Below are positions 16,605 to 26,146 of a DNA stretch of 64,000 nt, one piece after another. A program made the position numbers and the translations under genes. This DNA comes from Actinoplanes regularis (GTDB lineage: Bacteria; Actinomycetota; Actinomycetes; Mycobacteriales; Micromonosporaceae): NCBI RefSeq assembly GCF_900188005.1, contig NZ_FZNR01000002.1, positions 248,001 through 312,000 of the forward strand, given 5' to 3'. How positions within the stretch are numbered: position 1 is the first letter of the stretch; each line of letters starts with the position of its first letter. The notes under the pieces were generated by a model, which saw only the letters and a program-made list of their open reading frames with translations, ran no database searches and was not told the origin of the DNA.

Positions 16605-17788
16605 CCTGGCTCGACCTGCCCGCATCCACCGGATTCGGGATCACGAACCTGCCCTACGGGGTGTTCACCTCGCCGTCGTCGGAGCACGCGCGCACCGGCG
16701 TGGCGATCGGCGACCACGTGCTCGATCTGGCCGGGCTGACCGGAGACCCCGTGCACGCGACCGGATCACTCAACGCCTTCATGGCGCAGGGACCGGAGTC
16801 ATGGGCCTCCCTGCGCTCGATGATCACCGCGTGGCTGACCGATCCGGTTCATCAGGACCGGATCACGCCGCACCTGCTGCCCCGCGCGTCGGTGACCCTG
16901 CGCCTGCCCTTCGAGGTCGCGGATTACGTGGACTTCTACAGCTCACGGGACCACGCGGAGAACCTCGGGCGAATGTTCCGGCCCGGCTCGCCGGCGCTCA
17001 CCCCGAACTGGAAGCACCTGCCGATCGGTTACCACGGGCGGGCCGGGACGGTGCAGCTCTCCGGCACGCCGGTGGTGCGGCCGCAGGGCCAGGCCCAGTC
17101 CCCGGAAGGCCCGGTCTTCGTGGCGTCGCGGCGGCTGGACATCGAGGCGGAGATCGGGTTCGTCGTCGGGGCACCGTCGGCGCTCGGGACGCCGGTCCCG
17201 GTGCGGGACTTCGCGTCGCACGTCTTCGGGGTCTGCGTGGTCAACGACTGGTCCGCGCGGGACCTGCAGGCCTGGGAGTACGTGCCGCTCGGGCCGTTCC
17301 TGGGCAAGTCGTTCCTGACCTCGGTGTCGCCGTGGGTGGTGCCGTTGGCGGCACTGTCGGCGGCACGGGTGAAGCCGCCGGTGCGGGACGAGGCGCTGCT
17401 GCCCTACCTCGAGGACGGCGACGAGCCGTGGGGGCTGGATCTGACGCTGGAGGTCCGGTTGAACGGGGCCGTCGTGAGCCGGCCGCCGTTCCGGGGGATG
17501 TACTGGACCGCAGCTCAGCAGCTGGCGCACATGACGGTGAACGGGGCTTCACTGCGCACCGGGGATCTGTACGCGTCGGGGACGGTGAGCGGACCCACCC
17601 GCGAGGAGCGGGGCTCGCTGATCGAGCTGTCCTGGAACGGCACGGAGCCGCTGGCACTGCCGGACGGTTCGACGCGATCGTTCCTGGAGGACGGTGACGA
17701 GATCACGATCAGCGCGAGCGCTCCCGCCGCGGACGGCTCGCGGCTGTCGTTCGGTGAGGTCACCGGGCGGGTCCAGGCGGCCCACTGA
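16601..17788 (+). CDS. fahA: Fumarylacetoacetase
   Basis: 395 residues. Cleaves fumarylacetoacetate to fumarate and acetoacetate, the last step of tyrosine breakdown. The N-terminal SH3-like domain (ITNLPYGVF, about 13-21) is followed by the FAH catalytic domain: DYVDFYSSRDHAENLG (about 106-121) provides the metal-binding Asp and, seven residues further, the catalytic His; PNWKHLPIGYHGR and FVVGAPS follow; VVNDWSARDLQAWEYVPLGPFLGKSF supplies the second metal-site Asp and the Lys. Length matches the family (about 400-420). ATG 16601 overlaps the previous stop. A strong hairpin lies 12 nt after the gene. The three-gene operon runs in pathway order. Confidence 0.94.
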   Translation: MTWLDLPASTGFGITNLPYGVFTSPSSEHARTGVAIGDHVLDLAGLTGDPVHATGSLNAFMAQGPESWASLRSMITAWLTDPVHQDRITPHLLPRASVTLRLPFEVADYVDFYSSRDHAENLGRMFRPGSPALTPNWKHLPIGYHGRAGTVQLSGTPVVRPQGQAQSPEGPVFVASRRLDIEAEIGFVVGAPSALGTPVPVRDFASHVFGVCVVNDWSARDLQAWEYVPLGPFLGKSFLTSVSPWVVPLAALSAARVKPPVRDEALLPYLEDGDEPWGLDLTLEVRLNGAVVSRPPFRGMYWTAAQQLAHMTVNGASLRTGDLYASGTVSGPTREERGSLIELSWNGTEPLALPDGSTRSFLEDGDEITISASAPAADGSRLSFGEVTGRVQAAH

Positions 17789-17800
17789 CCCTTCGGCGAG

Positions 17801-17833
17801 CGGTGACGACCGGCCACCCGCTGGTCGTCACCG
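17801..17833 (+). terminator. Hairpin terminator of the hmgA-fahA operon
   Basis: Perfect 11-bp stem CGGTGACGACC (17801-17811) / GGTCGTCACCG (17823-17833) with an 11-nt loop, starting 12 nt after the fahA stop. There is no U-tract, usual for high-GC actinobacteria. Confidence 0.75.
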
Positions 17834-18385
17834 TGGCATCCATCGGGTCCCGCTCGGCCACCTGCCAACCGAAAGCGACCCGTCCGGGCGTAATCCCACC
17901 CGCTCACCGCAAATATCCGGGCCACGAGAACACGGCCGGGAGAACACAATGTGCCCCTGGCGGACCGAGCGTCCGGGGTCGTACCGGACGAACGTTGTTT
18001 GGCATTTTCGGGCGACCTGCGAAAACAAGCCTGGCCCGGTTTCCGCCGCCGGGTGACGACGGAAACCGGGCTCCCCCCAGGAAGGTCAAAAGATAAGAAT
18101 TTTTATTCTCGACCGCGGCCCGCCGAAAACCTCGCAGGAATTCAGCAAGGCGCGGAAAGGTCGGTCAACGGCCGACCCGGTCGAAACGGTGACCGAGATC
18201 GGCATCAGGGCGGAACGCGCTGCTTTCCACCCGCTCCGATTTCGGGATTCTTTCGGCCGTCGGCGGATCATCCGCACCGGATGACGACCGGGAGGTCAGC
18301 GGCTCATCGGGAGTCCACGGCTCGGCGACACCCGACCGCGGCCGGGGAGCCCACTGATCGTCGGCGCCCGGATGCGGCTGCGGAC
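17834..18385. other. Gene-free region with a second strong hairpin
   Basis: About 550 bp without a convincing gene. A perfect 12-bp inverted repeat GCCCGGTTTCCG (18034-18045) / CGGAAACCGGGC (18060-18071) is present. On the minus strand it is followed after a few bases by TTGTTTT, so it may terminate minus-strand transcription of the small secreted-protein gene. A short AT-rich element AGAATTTTTATTCT (about 18097-18110) stands out. The rest has no codon bias supporting a gene. Confidence 0.5.
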
Positions 18386-18868
18386 TCACCGGACCAGCAG
18401 GGTGTAGCTCGGGGCGATACCGCTGCGGCAGCGGTAGGAGACCCAGACGTGCTTGGCGACGCCGTCGGCGCCGACCCGCTCGCACTCCGCCTGCGGGTAT
18501 GTGACCTCGTTGTACCGGGCGGTGTAGACCGTGCGCTCGGTGGCGGCGGGGCTGAAGGACGGGGTGTAGGTGATCACCAGATCCTCTCCACCGAAGCCGG
18601 TGTGGGTGGTCGGCGCGGACCAGACACCGGCCGCCTCGCCGGCCGCGCCGATGGTGGCGGCGCGACCGAACCCGTAGGTACCGAGGATGTCGGTCATGCT
18701 GAACGAGGCGACGCCGGCGACGGGCGCCGAAGCGATGCCGGAGACCGGCGCGGCCTGGGCGACGCCGACCGGAGGCACCGCCGCGGAAATGCCGGAAACC
18801 GGCTCGGCATGGGCGACGCCGGGAACGAACACAGCCGGGACGAGGGCGGCCAGCAGCACACTACGCAT
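18386..18868 (-). CDS. Small secreted protein of unknown function
   Basis: 160 residues from ATG 18868, which has AAAAGGA 7 nt upstream. A clear signal peptide (MRSVLLAALVPAVFVPGVAHA) predicts cleavage after residue 21. The mature N-terminus is Ala/Val/Pro/Gly-rich with a repeated PVSGI pentapeptide, then a compact C-terminal half (about 60-160) with THTGFGGEDLVITYTP, YTARYNEVTY and two cysteines (about 129 and 146) able to form one disulfide. No known family. The upstream 150 bp are distinctly AT-rich, probably the promoter. The gene is isolated in gene-poor DNA. Extracellular location is a confident prediction; function is not. Confidence 0.75.
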   Translation of the reverse strand: MRSVLLAALVPAVFVPGVAHAEPVSGISAAVPPVGVAQAAPVSGIASAPVAGVASFSMTDILGTYGFGRAATIGAAGEAAGVWSAPTTHTGFGGEDLVITYTPSFSPAATERTVYTARYNEVTYPQAECERVGADGVAKHVWVSYRCRSGIAPSYTLLVR

Positions 18869-19650
18869 TTTCGAATCCTTTTCCACCAATCGCCGCGAGG
18901 ATCTCCCGCAGGCGCAGGGATGGGCAACCGGACGGATCTTCATCCGGACGTGCCCGAATCAGCTCGGAATTGAACCTACACCGAATGCGGCGACGAATAT
19001 CGCTTCTCACCGAGAACAATATGTTAAGTATTTACAACCGTTAATCATGGCTACTTCACACCGGCATCGTAGGTCGAGGTCATTTCGGTTCCGGAACACA
19101 TCGCGACCGGCGCGATGCCACGTAATCCAAGTTGATCTCGGGCGAGGTCACGGCCCCTCGGGGGTTGCCTGCGGGTGTGCGGATGGCCGAGGTTGGTCGC
19201 CATGCGGTGTGCCGGTGGGTTGCGGCCGGTGGCGCGGCTCGTTGTCATGGTCGTATCGCTGCCGCTGTTGGGGCGCTGTGGCCCAGCCGGAGTGGCTCGG
19301 CTGAGCCTGGCGGTCGTATCCCGGGCCGGGACACGACCATCAGCACAGCTGAACCGCAAGTTTCCGCAATCCCGCCGTACCTCCGGCAAGCAAACGCCCC
19401 CACCCCGAACCGCAAGCGGCAGCCGGGAGAGTGACCAGAAGCGGGCGGTGGCCGGCGAGCATCAGCGCCCACCCGCAGACCGCAGGCGGCGGCCGGAGCG
19501 GTGACCAGAAGCGCGCGGTGGCCGGCGAGCACCCGGCAGCGCCGTTGTGGGTACCACGCACGAGATCGACTTACGCCTGGGCGGCATCGGGCCACAGCTG
19601 GTCGTCGCATGGTGAAGGCCGGTCACACTCGACGGCCCGGGAACGCGGAA
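18869..19650. other. Gene-poor region: AT-rich promoter DNA and degenerate repeats
   Basis: The first 200 bp (to about 19070) are AT-rich for this genome and include GTTAAGTATTTACAACCGTTAA-like sequence, a likely promoter for the secreted-protein gene. The remainder, to the hairpin at 19651, contains several frames open by chance, none with actinobacterial codon usage or a family match, and the 70-bp direct repeat described separately. Confidence 0.5.
19409..19531. repeat. 53-bp direct repeat with 70-bp period
   Basis: Copy 1 (19409-19461) and copy 2 (19479-19531) both run from ACCGCA(A/G)GCGGC through GTGACCAGAAGCG to GGCGGTGGCCGGCGAGCA, with only a few differences and exactly 70 bp between equivalent bases. 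A degenerate fragment (AACCGCAAG) lies about 60 bp further upstream. The array is intergenic. Confidence 0.75.
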
Positions 19651-19678
19651 GCCCCGCCGGCGCCAACACCGACGGGGC
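19651..19678 (-). terminator. Hairpin terminator after the RDD gene
   Basis: GCCCCG (19651-19656) pairs with CGGGGC (19673-19678), extended inward by G-U tolerant pairs to a 12-bp stem with a TTGG loop on the minus strand, about 50 nt past the RDD-gene stop. Confidence 0.6.
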
Positions 19679-19726
19679 CTCTCAACACGCTTCAGCCGGC
19701 GCGGACCGCCGACCACTTACCAGGGA

Positions 19727-20239
19727 TTACTTGACGACGACCGTGCTGACGATCTTGTCGGCGAGGGTCTGCTTCTTCTGGTCCCAGAGCGGGAACAGGA
19801 AGCCGATGTAGCAGATGATGGCGTCGACGATGTGGCAGATGTCGCGGCCGAATGCCTTGAAGCCACCGATGGCCTGGCCGGTGTTCGCGTCCACCAGGCG
19901 GATGCCGAGCGCCTTCTTGCCCCAGCTCTGGCCGGTGGTGCCGGCCAGGTACCACCGGTTGTAGCCGGAGACGACGAAGCCCAGCAGGAGGAAGACGTAG
20001 TACATCGCGTTCGGGGTCTTCAGACCGGTCACGTCGTCGGTGCTCATGCCGAAGATCGAGGCCAGGATGCCGAACGGCGCGGAGACCAGGCCGTCGATGA
20101 GGTACGCGCCGACCCGCTGGAGCCAGCTCGCATAACCGGTGACCGGGGCCGGGCCGTAGCCGGGCGCGCCGTACGGAGGCTGTCCGCCGTACGGCGGCTG
20201 CCCCTGGGCGTACGGGTCGTTGGGCGGGGGGTATGTCAT
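19727..20239 (-). CDS. RDD-family membrane protein
   Basis: 170 residues. A Pro/Tyr/Gly-rich cytoplasmic tail (about 1-34, repeats of QPPYG) precedes the RDD domain: WLQRVGAYLIDGLV (conserved Arg and Asp), then helices near 44-65, 82-102 and 140-158, with GQSWGKKALGIRLVD before the last helix. Members are small integral membrane proteins, some linked to ion or osmolyte transport, most unassigned. The start lies 13 nt after the stop of the DUF2752 gene, with GAAGGA before it, so the two genes form an operon. The gene is followed by a hairpin terminator. Confidence 0.88.
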   Translation of the reverse strand: MTYPPPNDPYAQGQPPYGGQPPYGAPGYGPAPVTGYASWLQRVGAYLIDGLVSAPFGILASIFGMSTDDVTGLKTPNAMYYVFLLLGFVVSGYNRWYLAGTTGQSWGKKALGIRLVDANTGQAIGGFKAFGRDICHIVDAIICYIGFLFPLWDQKKQTLADKIVSTVVVK

Positions 20240-20252
20240 TCGTCAAGTCCTT

Positions 20253-20660
20253 CTACTGGGCCCAGCCCACGCCGAGCCGGTGCAATTGAAAGAGCCAGCT
20301 CGCCATGGCCAGGAGACCGGCCAGCCATCCCATCCGTCGCCGCCCGGCGGGCGACCACGGTTTCGGCGGGGTCAGCACACCCGCGGCACGCAACGCCACG
20401 AGCGGGCCGGCGGCGACCACGAGAGCCGCCAGACCGAAGATCACGGGGTTGGCCAGGAACGCCGTCACGACCTGCCCGCGCACGAGCGCGACGGCGGCGG
20501 TGGTGAGACCACAGCCGGGGCAGGGCACACCGGTCATCGTCCGTAACGGACAGGGCAGGCCCAGTCCGGCGCGGGCGACCCCGGTGGGCCACGCTAGGGC
20601 GGCCCCGGCCACGAGCACGCCGAAGCCACCGATCCGCTCAGGGACGGAGAAACTTCGCAC
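20253..20660 (-). CDS. DUF2752 membrane protein
   Basis: 135 residues from GTG 20660 (GAGG 6 nt upstream; GTG 20678 is also possible). The DUF2752 signature is plain: CPLRTMTGVPCPGCGLTTA, with three Cys close to a membrane helix, followed by two more helices (about 58-80 and 100-118). The family is widespread and unassigned; the CPxCGxT pattern suggests a thiol or metal role at the membrane face. It sits directly upstream of, and is co-transcribed with, an RDD protein, a frequent pairing in actinobacteria. A TATTAT box about 35 nt upstream could be its -10. Confidence 0.85.
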   Translation of the reverse strand: MRSFSVPERIGGFGVLVAGAALAWPTGVARAGLGLPCPLRTMTGVPCPGCGLTTAAVALVRGQVVTAFLANPVIFGLAALVVAAGPLVALRAAGVLTPPKPWSPAGRRRMGWLAGLLAMASWLFQLHRLGVGWAQ

Positions 20661-20748
20661 GGCGCACCTCGTGATCACGGGAAAGGCGCACAGATAATAA
20701 GGGCCCGGATCGACGCGGGGCGACCCCGTTTACCAGCGCATCTCCAGA

Positions 20749-23700
20749 TCAGTCGGACATCACTCGGTTGCGGCCCGCCTGCTTTGCCCGGTACAGAGCG
20801 TGATCGGCTCGAGCGAGAAGATCGTCGAGCGTGGTATCGCCTTCACCCAATCGAGTCAGGCCGATGCTTATCGTGATCGGGAGGGGACCGGCCTGGGTGG
20901 GGATCGGCTCGCCGCCGACCGCCATCCGCACCCGTTCGGCGAGTTCGAACGCCTCGCCCTCGTGATCGGGGAGCACGATCGCGAACTCCTCGCCGCCGTA
21001 CCGGCCGAGCACGTCGGAGTGCCGCAGCACGGCCCGGATCCGGCCGGCCACGGTGCGGATCACCTCGTCGCCCACGCCATGCCCGTACGTGTCGTTCACG
21101 CTCTTGAACTTGTCGATGTCGAGCATCCCCGCCGCGAGCGGCCGGCCGTTGCGGGCCGCGGCCTGCACCAGCGCGCCCGCCACCGCGTAGAAGTGCCGCC
21201 GGTTGTGCTGCCCGGTCAGCTCGTCGGTGGTGGCCAGCTCCTGCACCCGGGTGAACAGCCGCGCGTTGTCGTACGCGGTCATCCCCTGGGTGGCCAGCGC
21301 CGCCGCCACCTGCCGGCTGGTGTCGTCCAGCCCACCACCGAGCAGGACCACCCCGGCCGGCCCGTCCCGGCCGGCCAGCGGCACGGCCAGGGCCACCGGG
21401 TCGCCGGCCAGCAGCCGCTCGCGCAGCCCACCGGTTCCGGCCGGGTCCAGCAGGGCCGGCTCGGTCAAGCCGTCGAGCAGGGCGTTCTCCTCCGGGGTCA
21501 GCCGCAGTCCGGCCACCTCGGCGGGTTCCAGGACCTCGCCGCCGGGGGCGACCAGGCAGCTCGAGGCGGCTCCGAGCGTGCTCTGCAGGGTGCCGCTGAG
21601 CCGGCGCAGCAGCCGGTCCGGCTCCAGGATCGCGGTCAGCTCGGCCAGGCTGGCGCGCAGCATCTCGGCGAGCGCCTGCTGCTGTTGCGCGGCCCGTACG
21701 GCCAGGTGCAGCTGGGCGGCCCGGGCGGTCTCCAGGGAGACCGCGATGTGGCTGCTCATCGCGGTGAGCACGTCGACGTCGTCGTCGGTGAAGATGCCCC
21801 GGGCGAGGCGGCTGTCCAGGTAGACGACACCGATCAGGCGGGCCTTGAACTGCACCGGGACGACCAGGATGCTGCGCAGGCCGTGCACGACGGCGCTGCG
21901 CGAGCCGAGCGCGGCACCCTGCTCGGTTCCGGTGACCACGACCGCCTCACCGGACTCGGCGACCCGGCCGACCAGGGTCGCGCCGTACTCGATGGTGTCG
22001 GTGAGATCCCCCTGCACGTCCCGGCCGGCGAACCGGACCGGCTGGCCGGCCTCGTCGAGCAGGAAGAACAGCGCCCGTTCGGCGCCCAGGATGCGCAGCA
22101 TCTCGTCGAGCGCGACCTGGGCCAGTTGCCGCGGGTCGAGGACGGTGGCGGCAGCCGCGCTGATCTGCTGCAACGCCTCCAGGTGACGGTTGTGCGCGGG
22201 AACGACGCCACGGCGGTCGGCGACCGTACGCCGGTGGGTGTTCGCCCCCTCCTCCACGCCGAACTCGGTGCGGACCTGCCGCCGTCGCGGCTCCCAGCCG
22301 TAGTAGGTGGCCAGGGCCATGGCGGAACGGGCCTGCCGTTCGGCCTCGTGGATCTGGCCGAGCGCCCGCAGCGCGCGGGCCCGGACCCGGGCCAGCTCGA
22401 ACTGCGCCAGCGGCGCGTCCACGGCGCGGGACCGCTTCTCGGTCTCGTCGGCGAGCTTGATGCTGCGCTCGTGCTCGCCGACGAGCTGGCAGTACGACGC
22501 CTGGATCGCCGCGTGGGCGAACTTGATCAGCGGCGAGCCACCGGCCCGGCGGAGTTCGCGGATCGCCGCTTCGGCTTCGGCGCGCCGGGCCGGGCGGTCC
22601 TCCTCGGCGGCGGACCGCAGCCGGAACAGCCGGGCGTGCGCCTGGAAGACGAAGATCCACTTGTGCTGGACCATCAGGTCCTTGCGGCGTAGCCCGAGCC
22701 CGCGGAACTCGGCCAGCGCCGCCTCGAACGGCTCGCCGACCTCGCCCTGTTCGAGCAGCACGCACACGGTCGCGGTGAGATTGTTGGCGCGCTGCACGCG
22801 GGTGCCGGTGCCGGGCGGGAACGCCTCGCGCAGCCGCTGCAGGGCGCTGGCCGCCTCGCCGAACCGGCCCTGATAGGCGGGGATCATCGCGCTCAGCATG
22901 CCGAGCGAGGTGCCGTAGGTCAGCGCCGGATCGGCCACGCCCCGCAGGCCCCGCTCGTACTCGCGCCCGGCGTCCCCGGGGTAGCCGCGCAGCAGCAGGC
23001 GCAGGCCCTGGGAGGCGTGACCGACCAGCAGCTGGGCGGGCTCGTACCAGCGGGCGTTCTGGGTGACCGCCTTCTCCCAGGCGGTGCCGTCGTCGTAACC
23101 GCCGAGCAGCATCGAGGACCCGTGCACCCATTCGACGTAGGCGATCAGCGCGGGATCGCCGAGCTCGGCGGCGACCGCGGCGGCGCGGCGCAGGCAGCGT
23201 TCGCCGACACCGCGCAACTTGATCACCATCAGGACATAGCCGGCCAGGGCGTACACCCGGGCGTACTCGCGGCTGGGGCCGAGCCGGTTCACCGCGTACA
23301 TCGCCCGGAGCGCGAGGATGCCCGCCTCACGCAGCCGGAGCCCGATCGCGGCCGCGTAGCCGCCCGCGTCCAGCACTGCGGTCAACACGGCGAGCGCTTC
23401 GCGCCGCCGGCCTTCGGCCTTTCCAAATCCGATTCCGGTACGACGTACGACCCCGCCCGCGAACGCGTAGGCCAGCGTCGACAGGATCAGCAGCAGCTTG
23501 TTCCCGGGCAACGGCCGGCCCAGCTCGGTGAGCGCGTCCTGGACCGTCTCCAGGGCCCGGGTGTCGTCCCAGGCCGTATGGCTCAGCTCGATCCGGGTGA
23601 TGTACAGCCGGGCCCGCCGCAACCGGTCCGGCTCGGCGGCCAGCGCCCGGTCCAGGGTCTTGTCGGCCTCGGCGAACCGGCCCGCCCGCTGATAGGCCTG

Positions 23701-25923
23701 GGCCAGCGGGTGCAGCAGCTCGGTTCCCGGCGCCGGGTCCCCGTCGATCGCCTCGATGAGGTACCCGATGGCGTCGGCGGGCGCCTGGTCGGCGAGGGCC
23801 CGCAGGCCGGCCACGGCCATGCTGCGCCGCCGCCCCTGCTCCGGAGCGGCCTCGCCGGCGCCCTGGTAGTGGCGGGCGACGGTGTACGCGTGCGCCTCGT
23901 CGCGCAGCTCCACGGGCAGGTCTTCCAACGCCGCGGCCAGATCCGCGTGGCGGCGGCGCAGACCTCCGGCGTCGAGCCGGGCGAGCAGGTTGTCGCGTAA
24001 CTGCGGGTGGACGAACGCGTACCAGCCGCCGGGACGCGCCTCGAGCACGTGCCGTTCGAGGCCGGCCTCGATCGCTTGCAGAAGCTCTGTGTCGCCGGCA
24101 CCGCGCAGACCTTCCGGCCGGAACCGGACGCCGGCCACGGCGGCGGTGGTGAGCACGTCGAGGACCGGCTCGGACAGGCCGCCCAGGCGGGCGGCGAGCA
24201 GGGCTCGGACCCCGGCCCCGGACGGCAGCGCGTCGGCGCCCGCGGTGTCCAGCCGCCAGATGCCCCAGAGCGGGCCGAGCAGGCCCGCGTCGAGCAGCCG
24301 CATCAGGTAGCTGACCACGGCGAGCGGGGTGCCGTCGGTGCGGACCGTGACGTGTCGCGCCAGTTCGGCCGGTACCGTGGCGCCGGGCAGCCGGGAGGCG
24401 ACCACCTCGGCCACCACTGGCGGGGGCAGGGGCGTACAGGTCAGCTCCAGCGTGCCGGGGACGCCGAGGTCCAGGGCGCTCTCGTCGTCACCGGTTCCGG
24501 TCAGCACCACCAGCAGGGGGAGTTCCGGCAGGTCCGGGGCGAGCGCGGCGACCAGCTTGCGGGTCGCCGCGTCCAGCAGGTACGCGTCGTCGACGACCAG
24601 GATCATGCCGCCGACGCGGCGGGCCACCTCGCCGAGGAAGGTCGCGCCGGCCGCGAAGACGTGCTCGTCGCCGGCGACGGCCGGCCCGGTCGCCTCGAGC
24701 AGGCCGAGGTCACCGAAGAGCTTGATCACCTGAGCGACGCCGGCGGCCGCCGCGGCTTCGACGATGTTGCGCTCGAGGTACGCGCGGGCCTTCTCGGGCA
24801 GCCGGCGGATCCGGGCCATCGACGCGTGGACCGCCTCGCGAACGGCGGCGAGCGGGGCCGGCTCGTCCGGCCGGCCGGTGACCCAGATGACCGGGCACCC
24901 GTCCGCGACGGCCAGCCCCGTGGCGTGCTCGGCGAGCCGGGTCCGGCCCGAGCCGGGACCACCGTTGATCATCACGACGCCGCCGACGCCGGCGCGGGCC
25001 CGCTCCCAGCGGCGGGCCAGGCGGTCCGCCTCGGCGTCCCGCCCGCACAGCGGCCATTTGCTGACCGCGGGCACCTCGGCGGCCGCACCGCCGGGGCACT
25101 CCCGCAGGGCGACGAGCAGTCCGGCGGCGTCCGGGTAGCGGTCGTCGGGGTCCTTCGCGAGCAGGCGATTGATCACGGCGGCGAGCGCGGGGTCGACCTC
25201 CGGGCGCCGCTCGCGTACGTCCGGAACCGGAGCCGCCAGGTGCAGCCGCAGCAGCTCACCGACGTCGTCGGCCTCGAACGGCAGCCGACCGGTCAGGCAT
25301 TCGTAGAGCACGACGCCGAGCGAGTACAGGTCGGAGCGGCCGTCGACCGGACGGCGCAGCATGCCGGACTGCTCCGGCGAGGTGTAGAGGAAAGTGCCGA
25401 CCGCCTGGTCGGAATCCGCGCCGTCGTCCCGGCCGAGCTGCGCCAGACCGAAGTCGATCAGCTTGGCCCGGCCGTCCTTGCTGATCATCACGTTTTCCGG
25501 CTTGATGTCCCGGTGCACCAGGCCGACCCGGTGCGCGGCGGCCAGCCCGCGGGTCAGCTCGGCGGCCAGCGCGACCGTCCGCTCCTCGCTCAGCCCGCCG
25601 GAGAGCAGCAGGTCGGAGAGGGAGCCGCCGGACAGGTGCTCGAGCACCAGGGCGGGCACACCGTCCACCTCGCCGACCGCGTGCACGCCGACCACGCCCG
25701 GGTCGTCGATGCAGGCCAGCATGGCGGCCTCGCGCTGGAAGACGGTCCGCAGCTCGGAGTGTCCGCCGGAGCCCGTCAGCGGGCGCTTCAGCGCGTAGTC
25801 ACGGCCGTCACGCCGGACCCGGTGCACCATGGTGAACGCGCCGCGGCCGAGCTCGTCGACCACCTCGAGGCCGACCAGCTCAGCGGTGTGCGGCGCGCCA
25901 GGGCGCACCTGGGGGGATTCCAT
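20749..25923 (-). CDS. Giant Ser/Thr kinase-AAA ATPase-GAF-diguanylate cyclase
   Basis: About 1724 residues. The order is: protein kinase (about 20-280; glycine loop LGRGAF, LVHRDIKPENV near 136, LIDFGLAQ, TSPEQ); AAA-type ATPase (about 300-640; Walker A GGPGSGRT near 321, Walker B MILVVDDAYLLD near 443); TPR-like helical repeats (about 640-1200); GAF domain (about 1244-1408); a second degenerate sensor-like stretch (to about 1550); and a GGDEF domain (about 1560-1715) with intact active site GGEEF and an intact RHSD inhibition site five residues before it. It should sense a signal and make cyclic-di-GMP, with kinase and ATPase inputs. No transmembrane helix, so cytosolic. Start is ATG 25923 or GTG 25935; neither has an ideal ribosome site. 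Monocistronic. Confidence 0.92.
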   Translation of the reverse strand: MESPQVRPGAPHTAELVGLEVVDELGRGAFTMVHRVRRDGRDYALKRPLTGSGGHSELRTVFQREAAMLACIDDPGVVGVHAVGEVDGVPALVLEHLSGGSLSDLLLSGGLSEERTVALAAELTRGLAAAHRVGLVHRDIKPENVMISKDGRAKLIDFGLAQLGRDDGADSDQAVGTFLYTSPEQSGMLRRPVDGRSDLYSLGVVLYECLTGRLPFEADDVGELLRLHLAAPVPDVRERRPEVDPALAAVINRLLAKDPDDRYPDAAGLLVALRECPGGAAAEVPAVSKWPLCGRDAEADRLARRWERARAGVGGVVMINGGPGSGRTRLAEHATGLAVADGCPVIWVTGRPDEPAPLAAVREAVHASMARIRRLPEKARAYLERNIVEAAAAAGVAQVIKLFGDLGLLEATGPAVAGDEHVFAAGATFLGEVARRVGGMILVVDDAYLLDAATRKLVAALAPDLPELPLLVVLTGTGDDESALDLGVPGTLELTCTPLPPPVVAEVVASRLPGATVPAELARHVTVRTDGTPLAVVSYLMRLLDAGLLGPLWGIWRLDTAGADALPSGAGVRALLAARLGGLSEPVLDVLTTAAVAGVRFRPEGLRGAGDTELLQAIEAGLERHVLEARPGGWYAFVHPQLRDNLLARLDAGGLRRRHADLAAALEDLPVELRDEAHAYTVARHYQGAGEAAPEQGRRRSMAVAGLRALADQAPADAIGYLIEAIDGDPAPGTELLHPLAQAYQRAGRFAEADKTLDRALAAEPDRLRRARLYITRIELSHTAWDDTRALETVQDALTELGRPLPGNKLLLILSTLAYAFAGGVVRRTGIGFGKAEGRRREALAVLTAVLDAGGYAAAIGLRLREAGILALRAMYAVNRLGPSREYARVYALAGYVLMVIKLRGVGERCLRRAAAVAAELGDPALIAYVEWVHGSSMLLGGYDDGTAWEKAVTQNARWYEPAQLLVGHASQGLRLLLRGYPGDAGREYERGLRGVADPALTYGTSLGMLSAMIPAYQGRFGEAASALQRLREAFPPGTGTRVQRANNLTATVCVLLEQGEVGEPFEAALAEFRGLGLRRKDLMVQHKWIFVFQAHARLFRLRSAAEEDRPARRAEAEAAIRELRRAGGSPLIKFAHAAIQASYCQLVGEHERSIKLADETEKRSRAVDAPLAQFELARVRARALRALGQIHEAERQARSAMALATYYGWEPRRRQVRTEFGVEEGANTHRRTVADRRGVVPAHNRHLEALQQISAAAATVLDPRQLAQVALDEMLRILGAERALFFLLDEAGQPVRFAGRDVQGDLTDTIEYGATLVGRVAESGEAVVVTGTEQGAALGSRSAVVHGLRSILVVPVQFKARLIGVVYLDSRLARGIFTDDDVDVLTAMSSHIAVSLETARAAQLHLAVRAAQQQQALAEMLRASLAELTAILEPDRLLRRLSGTLQSTLGAASSCLVAPGGEVLEPAEVAGLRLTPEENALLDGLTEPALLDPAGTGGLRERLLAGDPVALAVPLAGRDGPAGVVLLGGGLDDTSRQVAAALATQGMTAYDNARLFTRVQELATTDELTGQHNRRHFYAVAGALVQAAARNGRPLAAGMLDIDKFKSVNDTYGHGVGDEVIRTVAGRIRAVLRHSDVLGRYGGEEFAIVLPDHEGEAFELAERVRMAVGGEPIPTQAGPLPITISIGLTRLGEGDTTLDDLLARADHALYRAKQAGRNRVMSD

Positions 25924-26146
25924 CACCGAACGCACTCACTCCGTATCTGTCTGTACGTCTGCTCTTCGACCGGAGTTCCGAGAACCTGAATGTTCTTGAT
26001 TCGCCGCACGGCCTCCCCCAGGCCCGCCGAGGACGGAGACCACCCGGGCACGGGCCGCCTCGCCGGGATGCCGGCGGCGACTCCTTCCGGGTTCACCTGC
26101 CGGCGTTCGCCTGCGCCGCCGGGCCCGGGGCCGGACCCTTTGTCTC

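Noticed and set aside
17951..18973. 340-codon plus-strand frame in gene-poor DNA
   Set aside because: No family match, composition of random high-GC frames, and it runs opposite the secreted-protein gene with signal peptide and ribosome site.
19051..19389. 112-codon minus-strand frame, and neighbouring frames to 19811
   Set aside because: Arise from degenerate repeats; no ribosome site and atypical residue use.
20800..22692. 630-codon plus-strand frame opposite the giant kinase gene
   Set aside because: Antisense shadow of a GC-rich gene; no motifs.
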